Part shown: positions 8,544 to 17,058 of the stretch, one piece after another | Position numbering within the stretch: the first letter of the stretch is position 1 | How the letters are laid out: each line of letters starts with the position of its first letter | NCBI RefSeq assembly: GCF_023333585.1 | Contig: NZ_JAIQZN010000029.1 | Span: 1-64,000, forward strand | Length of the DNA stretch: 64,000 bases | Direction: 5' to 3' | Source of the DNA: Argonema antarcticum A004/B2 | GTDB lineage: Bacteria > Cyanobacteriota > Cyanobacteriia > Cyanobacteriales > Aerosakkonemataceae | Made by a program: the position numbers and the translations under genes | The notes under the pieces: generated by a model | Database searches by the model: none | What the model saw: the letters and a program-made list of their open reading frames with translations, nothing else | Told to the model about the DNA's origin: nothing

Positions 8544-8894
8544 ATGAAATACAGCTTTGACCTCCTGGGAGTATCTCCAGTTTTGTACTTTTTTAATCAG
8601 CAACAGCAGATCCAGCAGCAAAAACCACAGAATGGTGTAGAATACGTGGGAGCCTATAAATGCACCCTGGATGCTTTACTAGAATCTGTGGAACCTGTGC
8701 CTCCAATGCGAGGTTGGGATTCGGATCGAGTTGTGGATACCGTGATTAACTTCTGGATGAACAACTCCGAGAGCATCCAGTATTGGAAAGAACGATTGCA
8801 GGATGCCGGAAGCGACAATCTTTTGGTGGCACGAGTTGGGGATATCGAATCATTACAGGCTGAATTTGAATCCCTGTTAGGGAAGAACAGTTAA
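8544..8894 (+). CDS. Conserved hypothetical cyanobacterial protein
   Basis: A 116-aa soluble protein: MKYSFDLLGVSPVLYFFNQQ, a Gln-rich stretch (residues 18-30), then YVGAYKCTLDALLESVEPVP, GWDSDRVVDTVINFWMNNSE and a C-terminal helix. No known domain recognised. The ATG at 8544 is chosen over an in-frame TTG at 8538 because TAGGAG at 8532-8537 is spaced 6 nt from it. It is followed by a perfect 15-bp-arm inverted repeat that could terminate transcription. Confidence 0.65.
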   Translation: MKYSFDLLGVSPVLYFFNQQQQIQQQKPQNGVEYVGAYKCTLDALLESVEPVPPMRGWDSDRVVDTVINFWMNNSESIQYWKERLQDAGSDNLLVARVGDIESLQAEFESLLGKNS

Positions 8895-8925
8895 AGAATT
8901 CCTAGAGCTAGGATTCAGTCATCTC

Positions 8926-8993
8926 AAAAACCCGGTTTCTGTCGCTCTATCAACTGATATTTCGTTAGCCTAACTCAAAGAAACCGGGTTTTT
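8926..8993. terminator. Hairpin of paired AAACCCGGTTTCT repeats
   Basis: AAAAACCCGGTTTCT at 8926-8940 is perfectly complementary to AGAAACCGGGTTTTT at 8979-8993. It lies between the convergent genes at 8544 (+) and gntK (-), so it is a plausible bidirectional terminator built from a dispersed repeat. Confidence 0.55.
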
Positions 8994-9047
8994 AGCCCCT
9001 ATACCTCAGACTGAATCGGTGTTCTAGCAGGGGAGTTTAGCTTTACT

Positions 9048-9533
9048 TCATATACCAAGAGTTGTTATAATCTGTTGCACGATCGCATCTGGCGGCTGGG
9101 ACGCATCTACACAAATAGCCGATTCAGGTTCCTCAAGGGTGTCAAACTGGCTTTGCAGCAACTCTTTACTCATAAAGTGGTGCTGACGTATTGCCAGCCG
9201 CTTCTGGATAAGTTCAAAGCTTCCCTTCAGGTAAACCAGCCGTATTCGTTCCGGGTCAAAGTAAAGCATCTCGCGATAAGAAGATTTTAGGGCAGAACAG
9301 GCCAGTACCATGTGGCGTTCTTCTCCCAGCCATTGAGCTTGAGCCGACTGCATTGCCAAAAGCCACGGAATCCTGTCCGCATCGGTGAGGGGAATGCCTT
9401 GGCTCATCTTTTCAACGTTCGCTGGGGAGTGAAAGGAATCCGCGTCGCTAAACTCCCAATTAAGCGCTGACGCCAGCATCATTCCAACGGTAGATTTTCC
9501 CGAACCGCTAACCCCCATAATTATAACGATCAT
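9048..9533 (-). CDS. gntK: Gluconokinase
   Basis: A 161-aa GntK-type gluconokinase that phosphorylates D-gluconate to 6-phosphogluconate, feeding the oxidative pentose phosphate and Entner-Doudoroff routes. The Walker A motif is GVSGSGKST (residues 7-15), followed by the family pattern FSDADSFHSPANVEKMSQGIPLTDADR PWL, ACSALKSSYRE, VYLKGSFELIQKRLAIRQHHFM and LLQSQFDTLEEP. Length is normal. No gluconate transporter or regulator is adjacent. Confidence 0.95.
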   Translation of the reverse strand: MIVIIMGVSGSGKSTVGMMLASALNWEFSDADSFHSPANVEKMSQGIPLTDADRIPWLLAMQSAQAQWLGEERHMVLACSALKSSYREMLYFDPERIRLVYLKGSFELIQKRLAIRQHHFMSKELLQSQFDTLEEPESAICVDASQPPDAIVQQIITTLGI

Positions 9534-9722
9534 CTTGCCATTATTAAGAGTTTTTAGCTATGAATAGTTCAGCTTAATCCTGCTTAACACAGTCGCCTCT
9601 TACTTAAGCAATAAAAATTCTGTTTCCCCGAATTGTTAAGATTCTGCCTTAAGAGCAAAGAACAAGTTTAGAGTGGGAGATAAAATTAGTTAAGGTCGTA
9701 CATAATAGAGGGAGTTTACCAA

Positions 9723-9956
9723 ATGTCCAGAGAAAGCGCGGATCTATTTTTAGAAGCTGCTACTCAAGACGCGATTTTACGCGATAAATTGAAAGCAGCA
9801 GGCAATCCAGATGAATTCGTAAAAATTGCTGAGGCTTTGGGCTACAGTTTTACAACTCAGGAGTTAAAGTCTGTAGTTAGAGAAAATAGCGAGCAGGTGA
9901 CGGTGAGAAGAAAAACAGGTATTTGGCCTTGGCTGCGGCAGGTCACCTGGATTTGA
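9723..9956 (+). CDS. Nif11 domain protein
   Basis: A 77-aa Nif11-like protein. Residues 1-50 (FLEAATQDAILRDKLKAAGN, then FVKIAEALGYSFTTQELKSV) form the helical Nif11 leader fold. No double-glycine cleavage site or Cys-rich core follows. Instead the tail RRKTGIWPWLRQVTWI matches the stand-alone cyanobacterial form. It is thus unlikely to be a lanthipeptide precursor, and no modification enzyme is nearby. Function unknown. Confidence 0.85.
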   Translation: MSRESADLFLEAATQDAILRDKLKAAGNPDEFVKIAEALGYSFTTQELKSVVRENSEQVTVRRKTGIWPWLRQVTWI

Positions 9957-10020
9957 TCCGCTCGGCTTGTTACCCCCCCCTTAGCTACCTAAATTCGGGG
10001 GAGCGGGATATTTTCAAGCA

Positions 10021-10413
10021 TCAGGTTTCGTTATTGTCGGAAAAACGGATAATGTCATCTTCTCCAAGATATTCCCCATTTTGCACTTCAATCATTACTA
10101 GGGGAATCACCCCTGGATTTTCGACCCGGTGAGGCGTAGACAGGGGAACGTAGGTAGACTCTTTTTGCTTGAGCAGTGTTTCCTTACCATCGCAGATGAC
10201 TTTGGCTGTGCCAGAGACGACAATCCAGTGTTCGCTGCGATGATAGTGCATTTGAGTACTGATGTGATGACCTGGTTTTACCTCGATGCGGTTAATCCGG
10301 TAGCGTTCCGCTTCTTCTAAAAGTGTAACCGTACCCCAGTGTCGTATCCGAGTTTTAGCAGGCTCAGAAGTCAAGGTCGTAGTAGCTTGTTCGTCATTTT
10401 GGTTTTCAGGCAT
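10021..10413 (-). CDS. Cupin, phosphomannose isomerase type II-like
   Basis: A 130-aa single-domain cupin. RHWGTVTLLEEAERYRINRI, VKPGHHISTQMHYHRSEHWI and VVSGTAKVICDGKE are nearly the C-terminal domain of bifunctional mannose-1-phosphate guanylyltransferase/mannose-6-phosphate isomerase, with the metal-ligand pattern H-x-H...E-H. The guanylyltransferase half is absent, so this is the stand-alone isomerase-like form common in cyanobacteria. It may interconvert mannose-6-P and fructose-6-P (inference). It heads toward the SemiSWEET gene, which lies 16 bp upstream on the same strand, so co-transcription of a sugar transporter and a sugar isomerase is plausible. Confidence 0.88.
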   Translation of the reverse strand: MPENQNDEQATTTLTSEPAKTRIRHWGTVTLLEEAERYRINRIEVKPGHHISTQMHYHRSEHWIVVSGTAKVICDGKETLLKQKESTYVPLSTPHRVENPGVIPLVMIEVQNGEYLGEDDIIRFSDNNET

Positions 10414-10429
10414 AGCAGTCTCCTCAAAT

Positions 10430-10684
10430 TCACTTGTACTTTGTTTTTAGGACAATTATTATTAAATTCAAGACAAAGGTTAGCAGGTTGGCGAGAATAA
10501 CGGGCAAATCATTTTTGGCAATTCCATAAAGTAACCACAGAAACACGCCTAGACTGAAAGTAATTAGCATTCCAAACGAGAAATCTTTAGCTGACTGGGA
10601 TTTCCAGGTTTTAATTACTTGCGGCAAAAAGGCGATCGTTGTTAATGTACCCGCTACTAGCCCCAAAATAGTCAAAAAATCCAT
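10430..10684 (-). CDS. SemiSWEET sugar transporter
   Basis: An 84-aa triple-helix-bundle protein of SemiSWEET size. It has three membrane segments (ILGLVAGTLTTIAFLPQVIK, FGMLITFSLGVFLWLLYGIA, LPVILANLLTFVLNLIIIVL) and the PQ-loop motif LPQVIKTWK in helix 1. SemiSWEETs work as homodimers moving sugars down gradient through the inner membrane. Its close spacing to the downstream cupin gene fits a small sugar operon. Confidence 0.92.
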   Translation of the reverse strand: MDFLTILGLVAGTLTTIAFLPQVIKTWKSQSAKDFSFGMLITFSLGVFLWLLYGIAKNDLPVILANLLTFVLNLIIIVLKTKYK

Positions 10685-10705
10685 ACTTATTTATATTTAT
10701 AAACA

Positions 10706-11110
10706 TTAAGGCTGTGGTTGGTGGCAGACTGCTTCGATGTTATAGCCATCTGGGTCTAGAACAAAAGCTGCATAATAATTTGGGTGGTATTGGGGCCGCA
10801 ATCCTGGCTGGCCATTGTCGGTTGCGCCAGCTGCTATAGCCGCCGCATAAAAGGCATCTACGGCTGTTCGCGTCGTAGCCTGGAAAGCAATGTGGAAGCC
10901 TGCTGAAGGTGTAACGGCTGTGGGTAGCTCGTTTTTATGACCAATCCAGAAGGGGGGTTCAGTATCGGAATCGGAGCCATAGCCCGCTGCTTTGATCCCG
11001 TCAAATTCAATATCCATGCAGCGCTTGAAACCTAGTTCTGCCAATACGGTATCGTAAAAAGCTAGACTTAGCGCAAAGTCTGACACGCCGATAGAAAGAT
11101 GGTCAATCAT
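10706..11110 (-). CDS. VOC family (glyoxalase-like) protein
   Basis: A 134-aa single VOC domain: MIDHLSIGVSDFALSLAFYD, FWIGHKNE, GFHIAFQATTRTAVDAFYAA, then YYAAFVLDPDGYNIEAVCH. The residues at the usual metal sites (His near the start, Glu in NIEAV) are present. It may be a glyoxalase-like or resistance-type enzyme; the substrate cannot be read from sequence. It lies 21 bp upstream of the SemiSWEET gene in the same direction. Confidence 0.9.
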   Translation of the reverse strand: MIDHLSIGVSDFALSLAFYDTVLAELGFKRCMDIEFDGIKAAGYGSDSDTEPPFWIGHKNELPTAVTPSAGFHIAFQATTRTAVDAFYAAAIAAGATDNGQPGLRPQYHPNYYAAFVLDPDGYNIEAVCHQPQP

Positions 11111-11217
11111 GTTAATATTTGCTTTCCGTTTGGTACTGTGTTGCTGCGATCGAATCCCAACTCAACACTAACTCAGACTCTGATTTTGAGCATTTCCTTT
11201 GATTGTGCTATCTACTC

Positions 11218-12090
11218 ATGTCTAAATTTTTACCAGGAGTTTACCATACCCTATTCACAGCTGCAACGATTGTGGGACTGTGGATAGGCGCACCTAAAAA
11301 CAGCAGCGCCGAGAACTTGGTTACCGTAAAATTGAGTAACTTTGACACGCAGCAACTTTCGTCTTCGGGTGGGGAGGCAGGCTTTAGCGTATCGCAGGCT
11401 GCTGATAGTTTAACACCAAGTCTGATTAACCGACGTGCGATCGCAGTCATCGGTCAAGGTCAAGCAACCGCACCAGCAGACACAGCACGTCTTGAATTTC
11501 GCTTCGCCAGTCGCGCACCCGCCGAGCCACCACCGCCAGCAACAACAGAAGCACCCGCACAGGAAAGTGCTTCTCTACCGGGAGAGGAACTGCTCAAGCC
11601 TGTAGTTGACGCCCTCCTTGCCATTAAAGTACCAAAAGATCGCATCACAATTGAAACCAGTTCTTTAGAAAATCCCAAGCTGCTGGTGAAGCTCGACAAG
11701 CCAACTCGCGAACGAGTGCAAGAAGTTGTCAAGGTGGCGAGTTCAGCTCTGCAAGGGGGTGACGCTCTGTTTATTCAGGGTATCGGTGCAGAGTATGCGG
11801 TGAATAACTGTCAGCCACTGGAGAGTACCGCTCGTCGTGCGGCTTTGAAAGATGCTCAAAATCAGGTGAGAGGTATTGCGTCGGAAATGGGTGTGCAAGT
11901 TGGAGAACTTCTGTTGGTAACAGTTTATCCGATCGTCAGTCCTGCATCTGTTTCCGCTTGCGGCTCGAAGGTTGCCGTTCCAACCTCCCCCTTTGCTGCA
12001 TTCAGTGAAAATACACCCCCTTATAATCCTTCTGCTCCAACGGAGGTGCAGGTGAGGAGTCAAGTCAGCGTCACTTATGCCATTAAATAG
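11218..12090 (+). CDS. SIMPL (DUF541) domain periplasmic protein
   Basis: A 290-aa protein with an N-terminal hydrophobic leader (YHTLFTAATIVGLWIGAP), then a SIMPL/DUF541 domain from residue 75: IAVIGQGQATAPADTARLEF, ALLAIKVPKDRITIETSSLE, ARRAALKDAQNQVRGIASEM and VQVGELLLVTVYP. A Pro/Ala-rich insertion (residues 100-115) interrupts the first part. Family members such as BP26/Omp28 form periplasmic channel-like assemblies; the role here is unknown. The ATG at 11218 gives the best leader; an in-frame upstream start at 11203 adds five residues. Confidence 0.88.
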   Translation: MSKFLPGVYHTLFTAATIVGLWIGAPKNSSAENLVTVKLSNFDTQQLSSSGGEAGFSVSQAADSLTPSLINRRAIAVIGQGQATAPADTARLEFRFASRAPAEPPPPATTEAPAQESASLPGEELLKPVVDALLAIKVPKDRITIETSSLENPKLLVKLDKPTRERVQEVVKVASSALQGGDALFIQGIGAEYAVNNCQPLESTARRAALKDAQNQVRGIASEMGVQVGELLLVTVYPIVSPASVSACGSKVAVPTSPFAAFSENTPPYNPSAPTEVQVRSQVSVTYAIK

Positions 12091-12290
12091 GGGCTAGGGA
12101 AGTCAAAAGTCAAAAGTCAAAAGTCAAAAGTCAAAAGAAAGAAGAAGGGGGTAGGGGCTAGGGAAGTCAAAAGTCAAAAGTCAAAAGAAAGTAGAAGAGG
12201 CTAGGGGCTAGGGCGTGGGGGAGTGGGGCTAGGGGAAGAAGGGGAAGAATCCTTCTTTTGACTTTTGACTTTTGACTTTTGACTTCCCTA
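12091..12290. repeat. Heptamer AGTCAAA repeats, direct then inverted
   Basis: Two blocks of tandem AGTCAAA (about 12101-12138 and 12164-12187) are followed at 12254-12285 by the complementary CTTTTGA block, so the array folds back on itself. The spacer also carries GGGGCTAGGG units. This is the short tandemly repeated repetitive type common in filamentous cyanobacteria. It fills most of the 356-bp gap before the dynamin genes; the remainder shows nothing recognisable. Confidence 0.85.
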
Positions 12291-12446
12291 GTTAGATCTA
12301 GGCAGTTATGAGGCTCTGAAGTTACAGTTGTAGAGACTTGGGTGAGAGTAGGCATACGTGCTTATGCGGATGACGCGATCGCACCCCATATCATACCCGT
12401 TACTCGGCCCGATCGCTCAGTCGATCGTTTAATCAGGTAATAAATT

Positions 12447-14528
12447 ATGACTTACACAACTGAACCTGGAAGTTTCATCAAAGATTTGGATAAAGTCGCC
12501 AAAGTGCGGCATGATTTTGCCCGCGCTTTCGCTAAAATGTCTGATACTCTCAAAGAAGCCGAATCAGAAGCAGAAGCAGCCTCTGGTGGACTGGGTTTAG
12601 CAAGAGATATAGAAGATATCGATTTAGCCAGAAAAAACTTACAGCACGGTGTATTTCGGCTCCTAATTTTAGGAGATATGAAACGGGGCAAAAGTACCTT
12701 CCTGAATGCCTTAATCGGTGAAAATTTATTGCCCAGCGACGTGAATCCCTGTACGGCAGTGCTAACCGTTCTCCGTTACGGGCCCCAAAAGAAAGTTACC
12801 GTCTACTTTAAAGAAGGTAAACTTCCCGAACAGATGGATTTTCCTACTTTTAAACAGCAGTACACAATTGAACCAGGGGAAGCTAATAAACTAGAAGAAG
12901 AGAAAAAAATAGCTTTTCCCAATGTCAATTATGCCGTAGTGGAGTATCCATTACCGCTACTGGAAAAAGGGATTGAAATTGTTGACAGTCCGGGTCTAAA
13001 CGATACGGAAGCGCGAAACGAACTTTCTTTAAGTTACATCAATAATTGCCATGCTATTCTCTTCGTCTTCAGAGCCGATCAGCCTGTTACGATGACAGAG
13101 CGTCGTTATTTGGAAAATTACATCAAAGGGCGAGGGTTAACTGTTTTCTTTTTAATCAACGCTTGGGATGAAATACGCAAGGCGCTGATTGACCCCGATG
13201 ACACTCAAGAACTGCAAGAAGCTGAAGGGAAACTGCGTCAAGTTTTCCGAACCCATCTAGCTGAATATTGTCAAGTCGATGGTTACGATATTTATGATGA
13301 AAGAGTATTTGAGATTTTTTCGCTCAAGGCTCTGCGTCGGCGGGTTAAAAATGTAGATGAGAGTTTAGAAGGGACGGGATTTACAGAGTTTATGGGTGCA
13401 TTGAATACGTTTTTGACGAAAGAACGGGCAGTTGCACAATTACGGCAAGCTAAAATTCTAGCACGTCAAACTTACAACCACGTCAACGAAGCGATCGATC
13501 GCCGCATCCCTTTGCTAGAGCAGGATGTTGAGGAATTGAAACGGCGGATAAGTTCGGTGGAACCGGAATTTAAGAAACTGACTGAGATACGCGATCGCTT
13601 CAAAGATGACATTATCAGCACGCGAGACAGGAAGGCAAGAGCGATCGCAGATTCTTTTCGAGCATACATTTTGAATTTAGGCAATACTTTTGAATCTGAT
13701 TTTTTACGCTATCAGCCTGACATAGGCTTTCTTGATTCCCTAAGTAAAGGTAAACGGGAAGAGTTTAATGCAGCATTCAAACAAGCGTTCGAGCAATACA
13801 TCAACGATAAAATTTCCGGTTGGGAACTTACCGCCGAACGAGAAATGCAAGATGCCTTCGCCCAACTATCCCAGAGTGCTTCCCAGTACGGTTCCGCCTA
13901 TACAAAGGTAGCAAATGCCATCAGTGAAAAGTTGATCGGGCAAAAGGTATTCGCTTCTCAAAATATAGGTAGTGAAGAAAGTTCGCCAGCTTGGGCGAGT
14001 TGGGCGATGGGATTTTTCTCATTAGCTTTGGGTAACGTTGCTGGTATAGGGCTTGCTGCGGCAGGATTCGATTGGAAAAATATCCTCGTAAACTCTCTAG
14101 CAGTAATTGGAATATGGAGCTTTTTATCCATTTTTTCCATTTCTTTGATAACTGGGCCTGTGGGTCTTCTTATACTAGGTTTGGGTGTTGGTGCTTGGCA
14201 AGCAGATCAAGCCCGAAAAGAGTTGATCAAAGCCACAAAAAAAGAGTTTGTCAAGTATCTTCCAGAAATAGCGCAGTCACAATGGGAACCCATTCATCAA
14301 GCTGTCAAAGATTGTTTTGATGCTTACGAGCGCGAAGTCACCAAGCGGATTAATGATGACATTAACTCTCGACAAGCTGAGTTAGATAATCTACTTCAGC
14401 AAAAGTTATCCCGCGAAATTAATCGCGATAAGGAATTAAAGCGTCTGAAAAATGTAGATGCTGAGATTTTATCCGAATATCGTAATCTTGAGTCTGTGTA
14501 TGAGGATTTACTTTCATACCAATCTTAA
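12447..14528 (+). CDS. Dynamin-like GTPase (BDLP), first copy
   Basis: A 693-aa bacterial dynamin-like protein. GTPase motifs: G1 GDMKRGKST (residues 76-84), G3 DSPGLNDTEARNE, G4 NAWDE. A long helical stalk follows (residues 340-500). The hydrophobic paddle near residues 510-590 (WAMGFFSLALGNVAGIGLAA, ILGLGVGAW) would insert in membranes, and a C-terminal helical return completes the fold. Length matches Nostoc BDLP. The membrane-shaping role is known for the family; the physiological job here is unknown. A close paralogue starts 214 bp downstream in the same direction. Confidence 0.93.
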   Translation: MTYTTEPGSFIKDLDKVAKVRHDFARAFAKMSDTLKEAESEAEAASGGLGLARDIEDIDLARKNLQHGVFRLLILGDMKRGKSTFLNALIGENLLPSDVNPCTAVLTVLRYGPQKKVTVYFKEGKLPEQMDFPTFKQQYTIEPGEANKLEEEKKIAFPNVNYAVVEYPLPLLEKGIEIVDSPGLNDTEARNELSLSYINNCHAILFVFRADQPVTMTERRYLENYIKGRGLTVFFLINAWDEIRKALIDPDDTQELQEAEGKLRQVFRTHLAEYCQVDGYDIYDERVFEIFSLKALRRRVKNVDESLEGTGFTEFMGALNTFLTKERAVAQLRQAKILARQTYNHVNEAIDRRIPLLEQDVEELKRRISSVEPEFKKLTEIRDRFKDDIISTRDRKARAIADSFRAYILNLGNTFESDFLRYQPDIGFLDSLSKGKREEFNAAFKQAFEQYINDKISGWELTAEREMQDAFAQLSQSASQYGSAYTKVANAISEKLIGQKVFASQNIGSEESSPAWASWAMGFFSLALGNVAGIGLAAAGFDWKNILVNSLAVIGIWSFLSIFSISLITGPVGLLILGLGVGAWQADQARKELIKATKKEFVKYLPEIAQSQWEPIHQAVKDCFDAYEREVTKRINDDINSRQAELDNLLQQKLSREINRDKELKRLKNVDAEILSEYRNLESVYEDLLSYQS

Positions 14529-14534
14529 CCAGAG

Positions 14535-14700
14535 GCGACACTGCTTTTGTGGGATGGGCGTCTCGCCCGTCCCCACAAACTCAAGGGCAGGTGAGCTACC
14601 TATTTCCAGAGTAGGTTGGGCTTTTGGTAACGAAACCCAACACAGCGGCGATCGATGTTGGGTTTCGCTATTGCTCAACCCAACCTACAATTTTAATTCA
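14535..14700. repeat. Inverted-repeat spacer between dynamin genes
   Basis: GGGCGTCTCGCCC forms a small hairpin near 14555. Further on, GTAGGTTGGGC at about 14611 pairs with CAACCCAACCTAC near 14680, with inner GAAACCCAACA / TGTTGGGTTTC arms. These are dispersed cyanobacterial repeats that could attenuate read-through between the two GTPase genes. Confidence 0.6.
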
Positions 14701-14742
14701 CAAAAAACCCTACTTCCTAATCCATAATAAGGTGTCATCAAA

Positions 14743-16821
14743 ATGAGTTACAAAGTGGAAACCGATCGCTTTCTCAAAGATTTGGAAAAAGTCGCCGAAG
14801 TGCGAGCTGAAGTATCCACATCTCTTGGCAGAATGGCCCAAACCATAGAGCAAGCCGAATCGCAAGGAAAACAAACCTCTGGTGGACTCGGTTTAGAAAG
14901 AGAAATAGAAGACATCAAAATAGCCAGTAAAAATTTAAGCAAGGGTGTATTTCGACTGATGGTTTTAGGGGATATGAAACGGGGAAAAAGCACGTTTCTC
15001 AACGCTTTAATCGGTGAAAACTTATTACCGAGTGACGTCAATCCCTGCACGGCATTGCTAACAGTCCTCCGTTATGGCCTCGAAAAGAAAGTAACTGTTC
15101 ACTTTAAAGATGGTAAAAGTCCTAAACAGCTTGATTTTAAGAGCTTTAAGCAGGATTACACAATTGACCCCGCAGAGGCAAAGAGATTAGAACAAGAGAA
15201 AAAGCAAGCTTTTCCCGATGTTGACTATGCTGTAGTCGAGTATCCGTTACCTTTGCTGGAAAAAGGTGTAGAAATTGTTGATAGTCCCGGATTGAATGAT
15301 ACAGAAGCGCGAAATGAATTATCGCTGGGTTATATCAATAACTGCCACGCAATTTTGTTTGTCTTGAGAGCATCGCAACCTTGCACTTTAGGAGAGCGTC
15401 GCTATCTAGAAAATTATATCAAAGGTAGAGGGTTAAGCGTATTCTTTCTAGTCAATGCTTGGGATCAGGTGCGCGAGAGTTTAATTGACCCTGACGACAC
15501 GCAAGAATTGCAAGAAGCTGAGGGGAGATTGCGGCAGGTTTTCAAAGCTAACCTAGCTGAATATTGCGTTGTTGATGGTTATGATATTTATGATGAACGA
15601 GTGTTTGAAGTTTCCGCAATTAAAGCGCTGCGTCGGCGGATGAAAGATGCCTCCGCTTCTCTGGAAGGGACTGGTTTTACAGAGTTTATGGGCGCACTCA
15701 ACACATTTTTGACGAAGGAAAGAGCTATTTCGGAAATCCGGCAAGCTAGAACTCTAGCACGCCAAACTTCTCACCGAGTTTGCGAAGCGATCGAACGTCG
15801 TATACCATTGCTCGATCAAGATGTCAAGGAATTGAAAGAAAGGATTAATTCGGTTGAGCCAGAGTTTAATAAACTGACTAAGATTGGGGATGAATTCAAG
15901 CAGGAAATTAAAGCGATCCGCGATCATAAAGCGAGAGGAATTGCAGATTCTTTTCGCACTTATGTCCTCAACTTGGGCAACACCTTTGAAACCGATTTTA
16001 TGCGCTATCAACCAGACCTAAGATTTGGAGATTTTATCGACCAAGGTAAACGGCAAAGGTTTGAAGCGGGACTTAAACAAGCATTCGAGCAGTACATCAA
16101 CGACAAGTTTTCAGCTTGGACTCTTACTGCCGAACAAGAAATGAATGCAGCTTTTACACAGCTTGCCAAAAGTGCGGCAACCTATGGCGCTTCATATACC
16201 AAGGTAACAGACAAGATTACCGAGAAACTAACCGGAAAAAAGATATCAGCAGACAATACTACTTTGCCTGAAGATAACTCTCCTGCTTGGGCAAATTGGG
16301 CGATGGGTTTGGTTTCTTTGGCTTCGGGAAATATTGCCGGAGCCGCACTGATGGGAGCAGGTTTCGATTGGAAAAATATCCTGCTTAATTTAATCGCTGT
16401 GATAGGAATCAGCGTGACTGTTTCTACTGTTTTCGGGATTATTTTAGGCCCAATAACCCTAGCGCTGGTTGGATTGGGTGTTGGTCTTTTCCAAGCAGAT
16501 CAAGCTCGCAAAGAATTGGTGAAAGCTGCCAAAAAAGAGTTGGTGAAATATTTGCCGCAGGTGGCGGATCAACAATGGCAACCAATTCACGATGCCGTCA
16601 AAGAATGTTTCGATGTGTATGAAAAAGAAGTGAGCGATCGCATAAACGATGATATTAAATCCCGCCAAGCTGAATTAGATAATCTGCTTCAACAAAAAGA
16701 GTCTCGCGAAATCAATTACAAAACGGAATTGGAACGTCTCAAGAAAATTGAATCTGATGTCTCATCTGAATCCCAAACGATTGAGGGTGTATATCAAAAT
16801 TTTCTGTCTGCTGTTGGGTGA
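14743..16821 (+). CDS. Dynamin-like GTPase (BDLP), second copy
   Basis: A 692-aa paralogue, collinear with the gene at 12447 over its whole length and strongly similar by eye in the GTPase domain (identical GDMKRGKSTFLNALIGENLL). The G3 motif is DSPGLNDT and G4 is NAWDQ. The membrane paddle (MGLVSLASGNIAGAALMGAG) and stalk are more diverged. Adjacent paired dynamins that form hetero-oligomers are known elsewhere (for example Campylobacter DLP1/DLP2), so a heterotypic complex is a reasonable inference. A GC-rich hairpin follows the stop. Confidence 0.93.
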   Translation: MSYKVETDRFLKDLEKVAEVRAEVSTSLGRMAQTIEQAESQGKQTSGGLGLEREIEDIKIASKNLSKGVFRLMVLGDMKRGKSTFLNALIGENLLPSDVNPCTALLTVLRYGLEKKVTVHFKDGKSPKQLDFKSFKQDYTIDPAEAKRLEQEKKQAFPDVDYAVVEYPLPLLEKGVEIVDSPGLNDTEARNELSLGYINNCHAILFVLRASQPCTLGERRYLENYIKGRGLSVFFLVNAWDQVRESLIDPDDTQELQEAEGRLRQVFKANLAEYCVVDGYDIYDERVFEVSAIKALRRRMKDASASLEGTGFTEFMGALNTFLTKERAISEIRQARTLARQTSHRVCEAIERRIPLLDQDVKELKERINSVEPEFNKLTKIGDEFKQEIKAIRDHKARGIADSFRTYVLNLGNTFETDFMRYQPDLRFGDFIDQGKRQRFEAGLKQAFEQYINDKFSAWTLTAEQEMNAAFTQLAKSAATYGASYTKVTDKITEKLTGKKISADNTTLPEDNSPAWANWAMGLVSLASGNIAGAALMGAGFDWKNILLNLIAVIGISVTVSTVFGIILGPITLALVGLGVGLFQADQARKELVKAAKKELVKYLPQVADQQWQPIHDAVKECFDVYEKEVSDRINDDIKSRQAELDNLLQQKESREINYKTELERLKKIESDVSSESQTIEGVYQNFLSAVG

Positions 16822-16828
16822 ACCTTAC

Positions 16829-16864
16829 CCCCCTGCCCTCCCCTTCAACGGGCAGGGCAGGGGG
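16829..16864 (+). terminator. GC-rich hairpin after dynamin pair
   Basis: CCCCCTGCCCT at 16829-16839 pairs with AGGGCAGGGGG at 16854-16864, seven bases after the second dynamin stop, followed by TTT. Likely terminator of the dynamin pair. Confidence 0.65.
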
Positions 16865-16908
16865 TTTCATCCAAAAATAAAAAAATATGAATTCGGATGA
16901 GCGATCGA

Positions 16909-17058
16909 ATGTCTACAACCAAAAAATATGAATCCGATCGAGCAGTTGCAGCAAATACTTACTATCAGCACATTCGGGGACGAAGACATGAACTGTGGTT
17001 GGTATTCTTGCTCATATTACTGGGAGCAACTTCGGGTGTAAAATCGGAATTGCAATAG
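16909..17058 (+). CDS. Possible 49-aa single-span membrane peptide
   Basis: An ATG at 16909 opens a 49-codon frame with a charged N-terminal half (KKYESDRAVAANTYYQHIRG) and one hydrophobic segment (LWLVFLLILLGA). Its last 47 nt overlap the 3' end of the opposite-strand histidine kinase gene, and there is no clear Shine-Dalgarno. It is plausible as a small membrane protein but could be chance. Confidence 0.25.
   Translation: MSTTKKYESDRAVAANTYYQHIRGRRHELWLVFLLILLGATSGVKSELQ

Noticed and set aside
14458-14727. 89-codon frame across the spacer between dynamin genes
   Set aside because: It overlaps the first dynamin's end and the dispersed hairpin repeats, with no recognisable protein features.
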